Assembly (NCBI RefSeq): GCF_009695765.1
Contig: NZ_VUNI01000001.1
Coordinates: 186,001 to 250,000, forward strand
From: Roseburia porci
GTDB lineage: Bacteria > Bacillota > Clostridia > Lachnospirales > Lachnospiraceae
DNA: 64,000 bases
Direction: 5' to 3'
Made by a program: the position numbers and the translations under genes. Positions 1 through 8,992 of the stretch are shown here, in pieces (position 1 is the first letter of the stretch; every line of letters starts with the position of its first letter). Below the pieces are notes generated by a model, which saw only the letters and a program-made list of their open reading frames with translations, ran no database searches and was not told the DNA's origin.

Positions 1-942
1 GGTCAAAAAGAGCATGACTGGCTGCTTGATATTGGAACCTATGTATTAGATCTTTTTTTCTATGAGATTGCGGCAGCAAGACCGATGTTTGTACAGATGC
101 TTCTTCTTGCAATTTTGTTTGCTGTAACAAACCGGGTATGCATGACCTGCAGCGGATATGTATCAAATATGAGCTTTCTGGTTGTGTATGGGGCAATGAT
201 GCTTCTTTTGATGCAGTCATTTTTATTGCTGCATCAGGTGCTGCAGGATGGAATGCAGATGGTCATTGATTTTCTAGAAGCGCTGGTCCCCGCATATGCA
301 ACAACCCTGATGTTATCCGGAAATGCAGCTTCGGCAGGGATTTTCTATGAGATGACATTTGGAATGGTGCTTTTACTCGAATCAGCACTCAAATTATTTC
401 TTGTTCCGGCAATCCATGTGTTTGTGCTTTTGGAATTTGTGGATCATCTGTTTGAAGAAGAAAAGCTTTCGAAACTTGCGGAACTGATCGAATCCGGAAT
501 CGGAATCTGTATAAAAATTGCAGTCGGAAGTGTCATCGGGATCAGCACGGTTCAGTCCTTTCTTACGACTGCAAAAGACCGTCTATCCGGAAATATGATT
601 TTAAAATCCGTATCTATGCTTCCGGGAGTGGGAAATACGATCGGATCGGCGGGGGAAATCGTGCTTGGATGTGGGATTCTGATCAAAAACAGTGTAGGAG
701 TGGCAGCAGTGATCGTACTGCTTGTTGTCTGTCTGCTTCCGCTTGTGAAGATCTTCAGCTTTACTTTTTTGTACAGGCTGATCGTGGCACTTTTGCAGCC
801 GGTGGCAGATCAAAGACTGGTGGAATGTGTGCATGGTGTAGCGAGGGGAAGCACCCTGTATCTTAAGATTATGGTAAATACGATGCTGTTATTTATGATC
901 GTTATATCCATGGTGACAACATCGACAAGTTTTATATACTGA
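1..942 (+). CDS. spoIIIAE: Stage III sporulation protein AE, 5'-truncated by window edge
   Basis: The reading frame is open from base 1, so the start lies upstream; 313 residues are visible against roughly 390 in the family. The visible part is a polytopic membrane protein with many hydrophobic segments and Gly-rich stretches such as SMLPGVGNTIGSAGEI. In the family, SpoIIIAE is a mother-cell membrane component of the SpoIIIA-SpoIIQ channel that links mother cell and engulfed forespore. The identification rests on these features and on the three following genes, which are AF, AG and AH in canonical order. Its stop directly abuts the GTG of the next gene, which suggests translational coupling. 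Confidence 0.93.
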   Translation, partial: GQKEHDWLLDIGTYVLDLFFYEIAAARPMFVQMLLLAILFAVTNRVCMTCSGYVSNMSFLVVYGAMMLLLMQSFLLLHQVLQDGMQMVIDFLEALVPAYATTLMLSGNAASAGIFYEMTFGMVLLLESALKLFLVPAIHVFVLLEFVDHLFEEEKLSKLAELIESGIGICIKIAVGSVIGISTVQSFLTTAKDRLSGNMILKSVSMLPGVGNTIGSAGEIVLGCGILIKNSVGVAAVIVLLVVCLLPLVKIFSFTFLYRLIVALLQPVADQRLVECVHGVARGSTLYLKIMVNTMLLFMIVISMVTTSTSFIY

Positions 943-1245
943 GTGGGGAAAATGGAAACGGTTACATCTTTTATAAAAAATTTTTTTGTACTTATGCTGA
1001 TTCTTTTTGTTTTTACGTATCTCGTTCCAAAGGACAGATATCAGAAGTATTTTCAGTTTTTTATCGGAATATTTATGGCGGTGATCCTGCTTGCACCGGT
1101 TGTGAAATGGATCATGAGGGATGATTCGCAGGCAGCATACCGCAATCTGGAACAGATCACGGATCGATTAAATGAAATTGAATTCAATGAAGAAAATGAG
1201 GAGGATATTTTTGAAATTTTCTACATGGACAATAATACGGAATAA
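943..1245 (+). CDS. spoIIIAF: Stage III sporulation protein AF, short form
   Basis: This 100-residue protein starts at a GTG immediately after the AE stop; an in-frame ATG at 952 is an alternative start. Two membrane segments are visible (about residues 12-27 and 38-55) with a short charged link, then an acidic tail rich in Glu and Asn. Bacillus SpoIIIAF is about twice as long because of a larger soluble C-terminal domain, so this is the short version. The call depends mostly on its position between AE and AG and on its membrane topology. Its last 35 bases overlap the next gene. Confidence 0.82.
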   Translation: MGKMETVTSFIKNFFVLMLILFVFTYLVPKDRYQKYFQFFIGIFMAVILLAPVVKWIMRDDSQAAYRNLEQITDRLNEIEFNEENEEDIFEIFYMDNNTE

Positions 1246-1768
1246 GATCCGGCATATGAAGGGACAGGACTGGCTGATTGTCATATTAATTGGTATGCTG
1301 ATCCTGATTGTTGCAATTCCATCGGGAAGTGGATCAAAGATAGGAAAACAGGATACAAAAGAAACCAGTGACGAAAAAAACGGAAAAACAGACGGGAGTC
1401 TGGAGGACAATGAACGGGAATATGCAGCACAATTGGAAAAAAAACTGGAAAATATACTGGAAAAGATGGAAGGTGTGGGAAATGTTGATGTCATGATCAC
1501 ATTGAAGGACGAAGGAGAGACGGTTTTGGACAAAGATGTTTCGTCAAATTCTGAGTCTTATCAGGAAAATACGGTTATTTTTGACTCGGGGAATCAGAAC
1601 AGTCCGTATGTAACGAAAGAGACCGCACCGCAGATTGAGGGGGTTGTGGTCGTAGCTGAAGGCGGAAAAAATGCGGCAGTACAGAGCAGTATCATGGATG
1701 CTGTGACGGCATTGTTTGGTGTGGAGGCACATAAGATAAAGGTCGTGCCAATGCAAAATGTGGAATAA
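1211..1768 (+). CDS. spoIIIAG: Stage III sporulation protein AG
   Basis: The start chosen is TTG at 1211, because a perfect AGGAGG (1199-1204) lies six bases upstream inside spoIIIAF; an upstream in-frame ATG at 1172 has no such site. The protein is 185 residues: one membrane segment (about residues 18-36), a charged linker, then a soluble domain with GVGNVDVMITL and a C-terminal VEAHKIKVVPM segment. These fit the ring-building domain by which SpoIIIAG forms a ring in the intermembrane space during sporulation. The overlap with AF points to coupled translation. Confidence 0.88.
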   Translation: MKFSTWTIIRNKIRHMKGQDWLIVILIGMLILIVAIPSGSGSKIGKQDTKETSDEKNGKTDGSLEDNEREYAAQLEKKLENILEKMEGVGNVDVMITLKDEGETVLDKDVSSNSESYQENTVIFDSGNQNSPYVTKETAPQIEGVVVVAEGGKNAAVQSSIMDAVTALFGVEAHKIKVVPMQNVE

Positions 1769-1847
1769 TCATGATTTGTGAGGCATATTTTGATGAGGCG
1801 GAATATAAAATGATAATAGTTGAATAGTCCATACAGGAGGAACCACA

Positions 1848-2534
1848 ATGAAGAAAATTTTTCACAAAAATCAGGTGATCATTACCGCACTTGCATTTCT
1901 GATCGCAATCGCAGGATACATAAGTTATGACAGAAGCGGCCTGGCAGATAACGGAGCGACGAGCGCCAGCGCAGATTCGGTAAAAGATGGATATAAGATT
2001 GATAACTCTGATCACGAGATCTACCCGGAAATCGAAAATACGGAGGCCGCTGGAGAGGATGTCGCGATGGAGACAGGAACAGAAGAAATCATAAACCCTG
2101 GGGAGACGGTGCTGACGGGGGCGCTGGCAAACAGCGTTGATTATGCAGCGGAAGTGAAATTGAACCGGGAACAGGTCCGGTCAAAAAATAAGGAAACGTT
2201 ACTCGGAATTATCAATAATGAGAATATTACCGATGAACAGAAACAGGTCGCTGTGGATCAGATGGTCCAGCTCACGGATGTAGCAGAGAAGGAAGCGAAT
2301 GCAGAAATGATGCTGGAATCCAAAGGATTTACGAATGTGGTTGTGAGTATGAGCGGGGAAGAATGTGATGTTGTCCTTGATATGGGAGATGTTACCGATG
2401 CAAAACGGGCTCAGGTGGAGGATATTGTGAAAAGAAAGACCGGTGTAGAAGGACAGAACATTGTGATCACTACGATCAGTTCGGATGGCAGTAAGCAGGA
2501 GAGTACGGAAGGAACAGAGCAAAAGGCAGAATAA
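1848..2534 (+). CDS. spoIIIAH: Stage III sporulation protein AH
   Basis: The 228-residue protein is preceded by a strong CAGGAGG site. It has a single N-terminal membrane anchor (about residues 9-25), a long acidic linker, then a helical/beta domain starting near LNREQVRSKNKETLLGIIN and ending with MGDVTDAKRAQVEDIVKRKTG. This is the SpoIIIAH arrangement. In the family the soluble domain faces the intermembrane space and binds forespore SpoIIQ, joining the two membranes of the engulfed spore. It is the last gene of the spoIIIA operon here; a new promoter follows at 2561. Confidence 0.92.
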   Translation: MKKIFHKNQVIITALAFLIAIAGYISYDRSGLADNGATSASADSVKDGYKIDNSDHEIYPEIENTEAAGEDVAMETGTEEIINPGETVLTGALANSVDYAAEVKLNREQVRSKNKETLLGIINNENITDEQKQVAVDQMVQLTDVAEKEANAEMMLESKGFTNVVVSMSGEECDVVLDMGDVTDAKRAQVEDIVKRKTGVEGQNIVITTISSDGSKQESTEGTEQKAE

Positions 2535-2560
2535 AATGGACATGGAAATTGTGAATTTTA

Positions 2561-2589
2561 TTGAAATACAGAGGATTTTGGGATATACT
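2561..2589 (+). promoter_or_regulatory. Sigma-A promoter for prfC
   Basis: TTGAAA (2561-2566) and TATACT (2584-2589) are separated by exactly 17 bases, a near-consensus vegetative promoter about 85 bases before the prfC start. A short palindrome, ATACTA-caaaa-TAGTAT, overlaps the -10 and start region (2585-2601) and might be an operator or 5' hairpin. Its function is unknown. Confidence 0.7.
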
Positions 2590-2674
2590 ACAAAATAGTA
2601 TGCTAAAATAGCAAGAAATAAATAGACATATAGCTGAAACACGAAGAATCAGTTTGAGTTTGGAGGATATATTT

Positions 2675-4267
2675 GTGAGCGACTTAAGAAAAGAAATTGA
2701 AAAAAGACGTACATTTGCCATTATTTCCCATCCGGATGCCGGAAAAACAACACTGACAGAAAAGTTCCTGTTATACGGAGGAGCAATCAATCTTGCAGGA
2801 TCGGTAAAAGGAAAAGCAACCGCCCGTCATGCGGTTTCTGACTGGATGGAGATTGAAAAACAAAGAGGTATTTCCGTTACATCTTCTGTTCTTCAGTTCA
2901 ATTATGGTGGTTATTGTATCAATATTCTGGATACACCGGGACATCAGGACTTCTCAGAGGATACTTATCGTACACTGATGGCAGCAGATTCTGCGGTTAT
3001 GGTAATCGATGGAAGCAAGGGAGTTGAGGCGCAGACACGTAAACTCTTTAAGGTCTGCGTAATGCGCCATATCCCGATCTTTACATTTATCAATAAGATG
3101 GATCGTGATGCCAATGATACCTTTGAACTTTTGCAGGATATTGAGAATGAGCTTGGAATCGAGACGTGTCCGATCAACTGGCCGATCGGTTCCGGAAAAG
3201 AGTTTAAGGGTGTGTATGACCGGAATACAAAGAAGGTCATGACCTTTTCGGACACTTTAAAGGGAACGAAGGAAGGATCGGAAAAAATCATTGATATTGA
3301 TGATCCGGCGCTGGTCGATGAGATCGGAGAGGACTTCAGGGCACAGCTTCTGGATGAGATCGAGCTTCTGGATGGAGCAAGTGCAGAGTTTGACCAGGAG
3401 CTGGTTTCCAAAGGAGAACTTTCTCCTGTATTTTTTGGATCTGCGCTTACTAACTTTGGTGTTGAGACATTTTTGCAGCATTTCTTACAGATGACTTATG
3501 CGCCGTTGGCACGTCAGTCAGATCAGGGAGAGATCGATCCATTTAGTGAGGATTTTTCAGCATTCGTCTTTAAAATCCAGGCAAATATGAATAAAAATCA
3601 TCGTGACCGTATCGCTTTTATGCGTATCTGTTCCGGAAAATTTGAAGCAGGAATGGAAGTATATCATGTGCAGGGTGGAAAGAATATTAAATTATCCCAG
3701 CCACAGCAGATGATGGCAGACGAGCGTAAAATTGTGGAAGAGGCATATGCGGGAGATATCATTGGTATTTTCGACCCGGGAATCTTTTCAATCGGAGATA
3801 CGCTGACGACGGCAAAAGACAAGTTCCGTTTCGAGGGTATTCCGACATTTGCACCGGAGCATTTTGCGAGGGTACGTCTTGTGGACTCCATGAAGAGAAA
3901 ACAGTTCGTGAAAGGTGTTACACAGATTGCCCAGGAGGGTGCAATCCAGATATTCCAGGAATATAAGGGCGGAATGGAAGAGATTATTGTCGGGGTTGTC
4001 GGCGTCCTTCAGTTTGATGTGTTAAAATTCCGTCTTGAAAAGGAATATAACGTGGAAATCCGTCTTGAGAATCTTCCATATGAACATATCCGCTGGATTG
4101 CAAATAAAGAGGAAGTGGATATGGACAACCTGACAGGAACTTCGGATATGAAGAAGGTCATCGACATGAAGGGCAACCCATTGCTTCTCTTTATCAATGC
4201 ATGGAGCGTAGGCATGGTTCTGGATCGTAATGAGGGTCTGAAACTGGAAGAATTCAGCAGAAATTAA
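2675..4267 (+). CDS. prfC: Peptide chain release factor 3 (RF3)
   Basis: The start chosen is GTG at 2675, preceded by TTGGAGG with good spacing; the in-frame TTG at 2654 lies upstream of that site. This gives 530 residues, the usual RF3 length. GTPase motifs are clear: HPDAGKTTLTEKF (G1), LDTPGHQDFSE (G3) and FINKMDRD (G4), followed by domain-II and domain-III regions, including the C-terminal VGVVGVLQFDVLKFRL stretch. RF3 is a cytosolic GTPase that recycles RF1/RF2 from the ribosome after termination. It has its own promoter, and the next gene begins 20 bases downstream. Confidence 0.96.
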   Translation: MSDLRKEIEKRRTFAIISHPDAGKTTLTEKFLLYGGAINLAGSVKGKATARHAVSDWMEIEKQRGISVTSSVLQFNYGGYCINILDTPGHQDFSEDTYRTLMAADSAVMVIDGSKGVEAQTRKLFKVCVMRHIPIFTFINKMDRDANDTFELLQDIENELGIETCPINWPIGSGKEFKGVYDRNTKKVMTFSDTLKGTKEGSEKIIDIDDPALVDEIGEDFRAQLLDEIELLDGASAEFDQELVSKGELSPVFFGSALTNFGVETFLQHFLQMTYAPLARQSDQGEIDPFSEDFSAFVFKIQANMNKNHRDRIAFMRICSGKFEAGMEVYHVQGGKNIKLSQPQQMMADERKIVEEAYAGDIIGIFDPGIFSIGDTLTTAKDKFRFEGIPTFAPEHFARVRLVDSMKRKQFVKGVTQIAQEGAIQIFQEYKGGMEEIIVGVVGVLQFDVLKFRLEKEYNVEIRLENLPYEHIRWIANKEEVDMDNLTGTSDMKKVIDMKGNPLLLFINAWSVGMVLDRNEGLKLEEFSRN

Positions 4268-4287
4268 AGAAAAGGTGCGGAAGAAAA

Positions 4288-4632
4288 ATGGTTGAGCTTA
4301 CAAAGAAAATATTTGAAGAACAGGTTTTAATGTCAAAGATTCCGGTTATGATCCTGTTTTACCGGAAAGAGGATGCGGAATGTACAAAATTGCTGGAGTC
4401 AGCAGAAAGAATTGCGGATAAAATGCAGGATAAGGCAAAGATCTGTAAAGTTGATGTGGATCAGGAGATCGCACTGGCACTGAATTATCAGGTTATGGAT
4501 CTTCCTCTTGTTGTTTTTATGAATTATGGAATTTTTCAGGAGCGCATTCAGGGGAACACCGAAGAAGAAATCCTTCTGGAAAAATTACAGAAACTGTGTG
4601 ATTGTCAGGGAACACAGCAGATTCATTTTTAA
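4288..4632 (+). CDS. Thioredoxin-fold protein lacking CxxC
   Basis: This 114-residue cytosolic protein has the thioredoxin pattern: a beta strand (PVMILFY), a helix, a central AKICKVDVDQE strand, and the cis-proline region VMDLPLVVFMNYG. At the active-site position the sequence is YRKEDAECTKLLE. There is thus no CxxC, only a single Cys near the start of the helix; the other cysteines are at the C-terminal end. A role as a protein-binding or monothiol thioredoxin relative is inference. It sits between prfC and the recA terminator and is probably co-transcribed with prfC. Confidence 0.7.
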   Translation: MVELTKKIFEEQVLMSKIPVMILFYRKEDAECTKLLESAERIADKMQDKAKICKVDVDQEIALALNYQVMDLPLVVFMNYGIFQERIQGNTEEEILLEKLQKLCDCQGTQQIHF

Positions 4633-4670
4633 AAGCAGTTGACGGATAAAATAGACACAGATATAATGAA

Positions 4671-4699
4671 GACAGTTGATTCGTCAGCTGTCTTTTTTC
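4671..4699 (+). terminator. Rho-independent terminator after prfC-trx
   Basis: A nine-base stem GACAGTTGA / TCAGCTGTC (one G-U pair) closes a TTCG tetraloop and is followed by TTTTTTCT. It separates the prfC unit from recA. Confidence 0.9.
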
Positions 4700-4755
4700 T
4701 GATCTGATCGAATGTTTCCCGTATAAGAAAACAAAATTACATTTTATTTTTATGG

Positions 4756-4787
4756 TTGACAAGAAAAGCAAAGTATACTACTATAAT
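4756..4787 (+). promoter_or_regulatory. recA promoter
   Basis: A perfect TTGACA lies at 4756-4761. A perfect TATAAT at 4782-4787 would need a long 20-base spacer, while TACTAT at 4779-4784 gives 17. The LexA operator follows just downstream, over the expected transcription start. Confidence 0.7.
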
Positions 4788-4797
4788 AACAGTGAAA

Positions 4798-4811
4798 CGA
4801 ACATAAGTTCG
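4798..4811. promoter_or_regulatory. LexA (DinR-type) SOS box of recA
   Basis: CGAACATAAGTTCG matches the Gram-positive SOS box consensus CGAACN4GTTCG with perfect CGAAC/GTTCG arms. It lies between the -10 element and the recA ribosome binding site, so LexA binding would block transcription. RecA here is therefore expected to be DNA-damage inducible. Confidence 0.92.
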
Positions 4812-4833
4812 TATATGTTGAAGGAGAACTATA

Positions 4834-5886
4834 ATGGCAAAAGAAGATAAATTAAAAGCTCTGGATGCTGCGATTGCGCAGATCGAGAAGCAGTATGGCA
4901 AGGGATCTGTAATGAAGCTTGGGGATAATGCGACCAACATGAATGTTGAGTCTGTTCCAACCGGCTCTTTAAGTCTTGATATTGCATTGGGAATCGGAGG
5001 ACTTCCGAAGGGAAGAATTATTGAGATCTATGGACCTGAGTCCAGTGGTAAGACAACCGTTGCGCTTCACTGTGTGGCTGAAGTACAAAAGAGGGGTGGA
5101 ATTGCAGGATTTATTGATGCAGAGCATGCGTTAGATCCGGTTTATGCGAAGAATATTGGCGTAGATATCGACAATCTTTACATTTCTCAGCCGGATTGCG
5201 GTGAGCAGGCGCTTGAGATTACAGAGACAATGGTACGTTCCGGTGCAGTTGATATTGTTATCGTTGACTCAGTAGCAGCACTTGTTCCGAAAGCAGAGAT
5301 TGATGGAGACATGGGAGATTCCCATGTCGGATTACAGGCGCGTCTGATGAGCCAGGCACTTCGTAAGCTGACAGGTGTTATCAGTAAATCGAACTGTGTT
5401 GTAATCTTTATCAACCAGCTGCGTGAGAAAGTTGGCGTTATGTTTGGTAATCCTGAGACAACGACCGGAGGACGTGCACTGAAATTCTATTCTTCCGTAC
5501 GTCTGGATGTCCGTCGTGTAGAGGCTTTGAAACAGGCTGGAGAAGTGATTGGTAACCATACAAGGGTTAAGATTGTTAAGAATAAAGTAGCACCGCCATT
5601 CCGTGAAGCAGAGTTTGATATCATGTTTGGAAAAGGAATATCCAAAGAGGGTGATATTTTGGATCTGGCTGCAAATGTGAACATCATTAATAAATCCGGA
5701 GCATGGTATGCATATGAGGGAGATAAGATTGGGCAGGGACGTGAGAATGCCAAGAATTATCTCAGAGAGAATCCGGAATTCTGTGCAATGATCGAACAGC
5801 AGGTGCGTGACTATTACTTTGCGCAGGAGGAACCTGAAGAGGAAGACAATACCGAGTCTGTTTCAGAGGGAGAGAATCAGGAGTAA
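4834..5886 (+). CDS. recA: Recombinase A
   Basis: This 350-residue protein is full length. Walker A is GPESSGKTT (residues 67-75), and the family signature region [14 protein letters not shown] follows the L2 loop ([11 protein letters not shown]). The C-terminus is strongly acidic ([10 protein letters not shown]...), as in most RecA proteins, where it tunes DNA binding. RecA forms the filament on single-stranded DNA that drives strand exchange and LexA self-cleavage. It has a clear GGAG site, is controlled by the SOS box upstream, and is followed three bases later by recX. Confidence 0.99.
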   Translation: MAKEDKLKALDAAIAQIEKQYGKGSVMKLGDNATNMNVESVPTGSLSLDIALGIGGLPKGRIIEIYGPESSGKTTVALHCVAEVQKRGGIAGFIDAEHALDPVYAKNIGVDIDNLYISQPDCGEQALEITETMVRSGAVDIVIVDSVAALVPKAEIDGDMGDSHVGLQARLMSQALRKLTGVISKSNCVVIFINQLREKVGVMFGNPETTTGGRALKFYSSVRLDVRRVEALKQAGEVIGNHTRVKIVKNKVAPPFREAEFDIMFGKGISKEGDILDLAANVNIINKSGAWYAYEGDKIGQGRENAKNYLRENPEFCAMIEQQVRDYYFAQEEPEEEDNTESVSEGENQE

Positions 5887-5889
5887 TCA

Positions 5890-6516
5890 ATGAATGAAAT
5901 TACAGTTATAAAATGTGAGACTGTAGGAAAGGGAAAGATCCGTGTCAGTTTTGATACGGGTCTTTCCTGTCTTTTATACAGGGGAGAAATGAAAAGCCTG
6001 GATATATGCGAAGGCGGGATGATAGATGCCTTGACTTATCAGAGAATGATAGAAGAAGTTCTGTGCAAGCGTGCCAGAAGAAGAGCTATGCATTTACTGG
6101 AACAGATGGATCGGACAGAGGCACAGTTAAGAGATAAATTAAAAGCAGGAGAATATCCCAAAGAGTGTATTGATGATGCGGTTATGTATGTTGCAAAATA
6201 TCATTATATCGATGATGAGCGATATGCAGCGAATTATGTGAGGAATGCCCAGTCAAAGAAAAGCAGGATGAGAATCCGACAGGATCTGATGCAAAAAGGA
6301 GTTGCCAAAGAGACGATTGAGGCTGCGCTGGAAGAAGAGTATGTATCTGACGAGGAGAACCAGATCAGAGAGCTTCTTACAAAGAGAAAATTTGATTATA
6401 AAACGGCGGACGAGAAGGAATTCCGGCGCACATACAGTTTCCTTTTAAGGCGGGGATTTAAGGCGAATGATATACTCCGTGTGATGAAATATGAGGAACC
6501 ATATTACTTGACATAA
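5890..6516 (+). CDS. recX: Regulatory protein RecX
   Basis: The protein is 208 residues with the three-helix repeat pattern of RecX: MHLLEQMDRTEAQLRDKL, YHYIDDERYAANYV and a third repeat ending RRGFKANDILRVM. RecX binds RecA filaments and limits their activity. The gene starts three bases after recA with its AGGAG inside the recA stop region, so the two are co-expressed under LexA. Its final codons also contain the -35 element (TTGACA) of the rny promoter. Confidence 0.93.
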   Translation: MNEITVIKCETVGKGKIRVSFDTGLSCLLYRGEMKSLDICEGGMIDALTYQRMIEEVLCKRARRRAMHLLEQMDRTEAQLRDKLKAGEYPKECIDDAVMYVAKYHYIDDERYAANYVRNAQSKKSRMRIRQDLMQKGVAKETIEAALEEEYVSDEENQIRELLTKRKFDYKTADEKEFRRTYSFLLRRGFKANDILRVMKYEEPYYLT

Positions 6517-6536
6517 TTATCAATTAAGTATAAAAT
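6508..6536 (+). promoter_or_regulatory. rny promoter embedded in the recX 3' end
   Basis: TTGACA (6508-6513), formed by the Leu-Thr-stop codons of recX, is followed after 17 bases by TAAAAT (6531-6536). This strong promoter would keep rny expressed independently of the SOS-controlled recA-recX unit. Confidence 0.78.
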
Positions 6537-6618
6537 TTATATGTTGTTAATTATGACATATGAAAAGGTAAACTTTTTGTTATATGTACAATGAAAATTT
6601 AATAAAGGAGGTGCTCCT

Positions 6619-8166
6619 GTGACGCAGGTTATTATTGCGTGTGTAATTTCTGTAATTGTAACTGCCATTGTTGTCTGGTTTATCTCAAGTGCTTATCAGA
6701 AAAATGCTGCTAACTCCAAAATTGGAAATGCAGAAGAAAAAGCAAGAGAGATTATAGATGAAGCAGTAAAATCAGCAGAAGACAAAAAGCGTGAGTCTAT
6801 GCTTGAGATCAAAGAAGAGTCCATTAAAGCAAAGAATGAACTTGACAAAGAGATCAAAGAGCGCAGAAACGAAATCCAGCGTAACGAACGTCGTATTGTA
6901 CAGAAGGAAGAGAATCTGGACAAGAAGATGGAAGCGATGGAGAGACGCGAAGCAAGTTTTACTGTGAAAGAAGAGAAGTTAAACAAGCAGAAGGAAGAAG
7001 TTGCCAAGCTTAATGAACAGCGCGTACAGGAACTGGAGAGAATCTCTGGATTAACCTCTGAACAGGCAAAAGAATACCTCTTAAAAACCATTGAAGAAGA
7101 TGTGAAACTTGACACGGCCAAGATGGTCAAGGAAATGGAAAACAGGGCCAAAGAAGAAGCAAACAAGAAGGCAAAGGAATACGTTGTAACTGCAATCCAG
7201 AAATGTGCAGCTGATCATGTGGCTGAGACCACAATTTCCGTTGTACAGCTTCCAAACGATGAAATGAAAGGACGTATTATCGGACGTGAGGGTCGAAATA
7301 TTCGTACATTAGAGACTATGACCGGCGTTGATCTGATCATCGATGATACACCGGAAGCAGTTATTCTGTCCGGATTTGATCCGATTCGCAGGGAAGTTGC
7401 CAGAATTGCTTTGGAGAAGTTAATTGTCGACGGACGTATTCATCCAGCTCGTATTGAAGAGATGGTTGAGAAAGCCCAGAAGGAAGTTGAGACAATGATC
7501 CGAGAAGAAGGTGAAGCTGCTGTATTAGAAGTAGGTATTCACGGAATTCATCCGGAACTCGTTCGTCTGCTTGGAAAGATGAAATTCAGAACAAGCTATG
7601 GACAGAATGCATTGAAACATTCCATCGAAGTCGCACAGCTGACCGGACTTTTGGCAGCAGAAATCGGAGAAGATGTCAGAATGGCAAAACGTGCTGGTCT
7701 TTTACATGATATTGGTAAGGCAGTCGATCATGATATGGAAGGTTCGCATGTTCAGCTTGGAGCTGATCTTTGTAGAAAATACAAAGAATCTCCGCTGGTT
7801 ATTAATGCAGTGGAATCACATCATGGGGATGTTGAGCCAGAATCTCTTATCGCTTGTCTGGTACAGGCTGCTGATACAATCAGTGCAGCGCGTCCAGGTG
7901 CAAGAAGAGAGACATTGGAGACATATTCTAACCGGTTAAAACAGTTAGAAGATATTACAAATGGTTATAAGGGTGTAGAGAAATCTTTCGCAGTTCAGGC
8001 AGGAAGAGAGATTCGAATTATGGTAGTTCCTGAACAGGTCAGTGACGCAGATATGGTTCTTATGGCGCGTGATATTTCAAAACAGATTGAATCTGAATTA
8101 GAGTATCCGGGTCAGATTAAAGTAAATGTAATCAGAGAATCTCGCGTTACCGATTACGCAAAATAG
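6619..8166 (+). CDS. rny: Ribonuclease Y
   Basis: The GTG start is preceded by AAAGGAGG. The 515 residues show the RNase Y order: an N-terminal membrane anchor (residues 3-21), a long charged coiled coil (about 25-190), a KH RNA-binding domain with [13 protein letters not shown] (about 219-231), and an HD domain with [15 protein letters not shown] (about 361-375) that holds the metal-binding His-Asp pair. This membrane-tethered endoribonuclease initiates mRNA decay in Gram-positive bacteria. It has its own promoter and a strong terminator, so it is monocistronic. Confidence 0.98.
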   Translation: MTQVIIACVISVIVTAIVVWFISSAYQKNAANSKIGNAEEKAREIIDEAVKSAEDKKRESMLEIKEESIKAKNELDKEIKERRNEIQRNERRIVQKEENLDKKMEAMERREASFTVKEEKLNKQKEEVAKLNEQRVQELERISGLTSEQAKEYLLKTIEEDVKLDTAKMVKEMENRAKEEANKKAKEYVVTAIQKCAADHVAETTISVVQLPNDEMKGRIIGREGRNIRTLETMTGVDLIIDDTPEAVILSGFDPIRREVARIALEKLIVDGRIHPARIEEMVEKAQKEVETMIREEGEAAVLEVGIHGIHPELVRLLGKMKFRTSYGQNALKHSIEVAQLTGLLAAEIGEDVRMAKRAGLLHDIGKAVDHDMEGSHVQLGADLCRKYKESPLVINAVESHHGDVEPESLIACLVQAADTISAARPGARRETLETYSNRLKQLEDITNGYKGVEKSFAVQAGREIRIMVVPEQVSDADMVLMARDISKQIESELEYPGQIKVNVIRESRVTDYAK

Positions 8167-8188
8167 CGTTATTATTTAACGTAAAAAT

Positions 8189-8235
8189 AAGGAAAGTATT
8201 GAAAAATAAAGGGTTTTCGATACTTTCCTTTTTTA
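8189..8235 (+). terminator. Terminator after rny
   Basis: A 17-base stem (AAGGAAAGTATTGAAAA pairing with TTTTCGATACTTTCCTT, one G-U) with loop TAAAGGG is followed by TTTTTTATT. Confidence 0.93.
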
Positions 8236-8362
8236 TTATTTCCTATAATATCCTATAAATGAGGCAACTGCGAGTGTGAATACGGAAAATGCCGATCAGA
8301 TCCTTGTTGTGGAGGATAGAAGGTTGGAAAATTCAGTAAAGTCTGATGAAAATAACATTCTG

Positions 8363-8391
8363 TTGAATATTCTTTCATTTTTGGATATCAT
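8363..8391 (+). promoter_or_regulatory. Probable promoter for the nudix-spoIIM-xerD unit
   Basis: TTGAAT (8363-8368), a 17-base spacer and TATCAT (8386-8391) lie just before the strong GAAAGGAG site of the Nudix gene. The stretch between the rny terminator and here shows no other feature. Confidence 0.5.
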
Positions 8392-8412
8392 AAAAAGAAA
8401 GGAGATGACAGA

Positions 8413-8955
8413 ATGGAAATTAAAATGAAGCGGATCAACCGCGAACTTATGTATAAAGGTTCAATTTTAGATGTTTATAAAGATACCATGCAGCTTGCAA
8501 ACGGTAAGACGGAGGAATGGGATTATATCGCGCACCGGAAAGGTGCAGCTGCCGTTCTTCCGGTTCTTCCGGATGGCAGGATCCTTATGGTTCACCAGTA
8601 CCGCAATGCGCTCGATCGGGAAACACTTGAGATCCCGGCGGGAAGCAGAGACAGTGTGGATGAAGATACCAAAGTATGTGCTGCAAGGGAATTAGAAGAG
8701 GAGACTGGTTATCGGAGCGATAAGATCAGTCTTCTTTTGTCGCTTCGGACAACCGTTGCGTTCTGCAATGAATTTATTGACGTTTATCTGGCAGAAGATT
8801 TAAAGCCGGGGAAACAGCATCTGGATGAAGGAGAAGAAATACAGGTGGAAGCATATTCGCTGGAAGAATTGTGCGATATGATCTATCAGGGCAGGATTCA
8901 GGATTCAAAAACCGTTTCTGCTATCCTGGCATACAGTAATAAAATCAAAAAATAG
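8413..8955 (+). CDS. nudF: Nudix hydrolase, ADP-ribose pyrophosphatase type
   Basis: This 180-residue protein has an N-terminal beta domain and a Nudix box at about residues 77-100: IPAG, then RELEEETGY with the metal-binding glutamates. The first loop appears one residue longer than in the standard box. The TLEIPAG lead-in is typical of ADP-ribose pyrophosphatases, which split ADP-ribose into AMP and ribose 5-phosphate. The neighbourhood (Nudix, spoIIM, xerD) resembles the Bacillus subtilis nudF-spoIIM-xerD locus, which supports the call. Confidence 0.88.
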   Translation: MEIKMKRINRELMYKGSILDVYKDTMQLANGKTEEWDYIAHRKGAAAVLPVLPDGRILMVHQYRNALDRETLEIPAGSRDSVDEDTKVCAARELEEETGYRSDKISLLLSLRTTVAFCNEFIDVYLAEDLKPGKQHLDEGEEIQVEAYSLEELCDMIYQGRIQDSKTVSAILAYSNKIKK

Positions 8956-8992
8956 GACATATTCTGAATAGAGCTTATTTTTTGAGGAGAGC

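Noticed and set aside
7673-7939. 88-codon plus-strand frame inside rny
   Set aside because: It lies within the HD domain of RNase Y in another frame; no initiation signal supports it.
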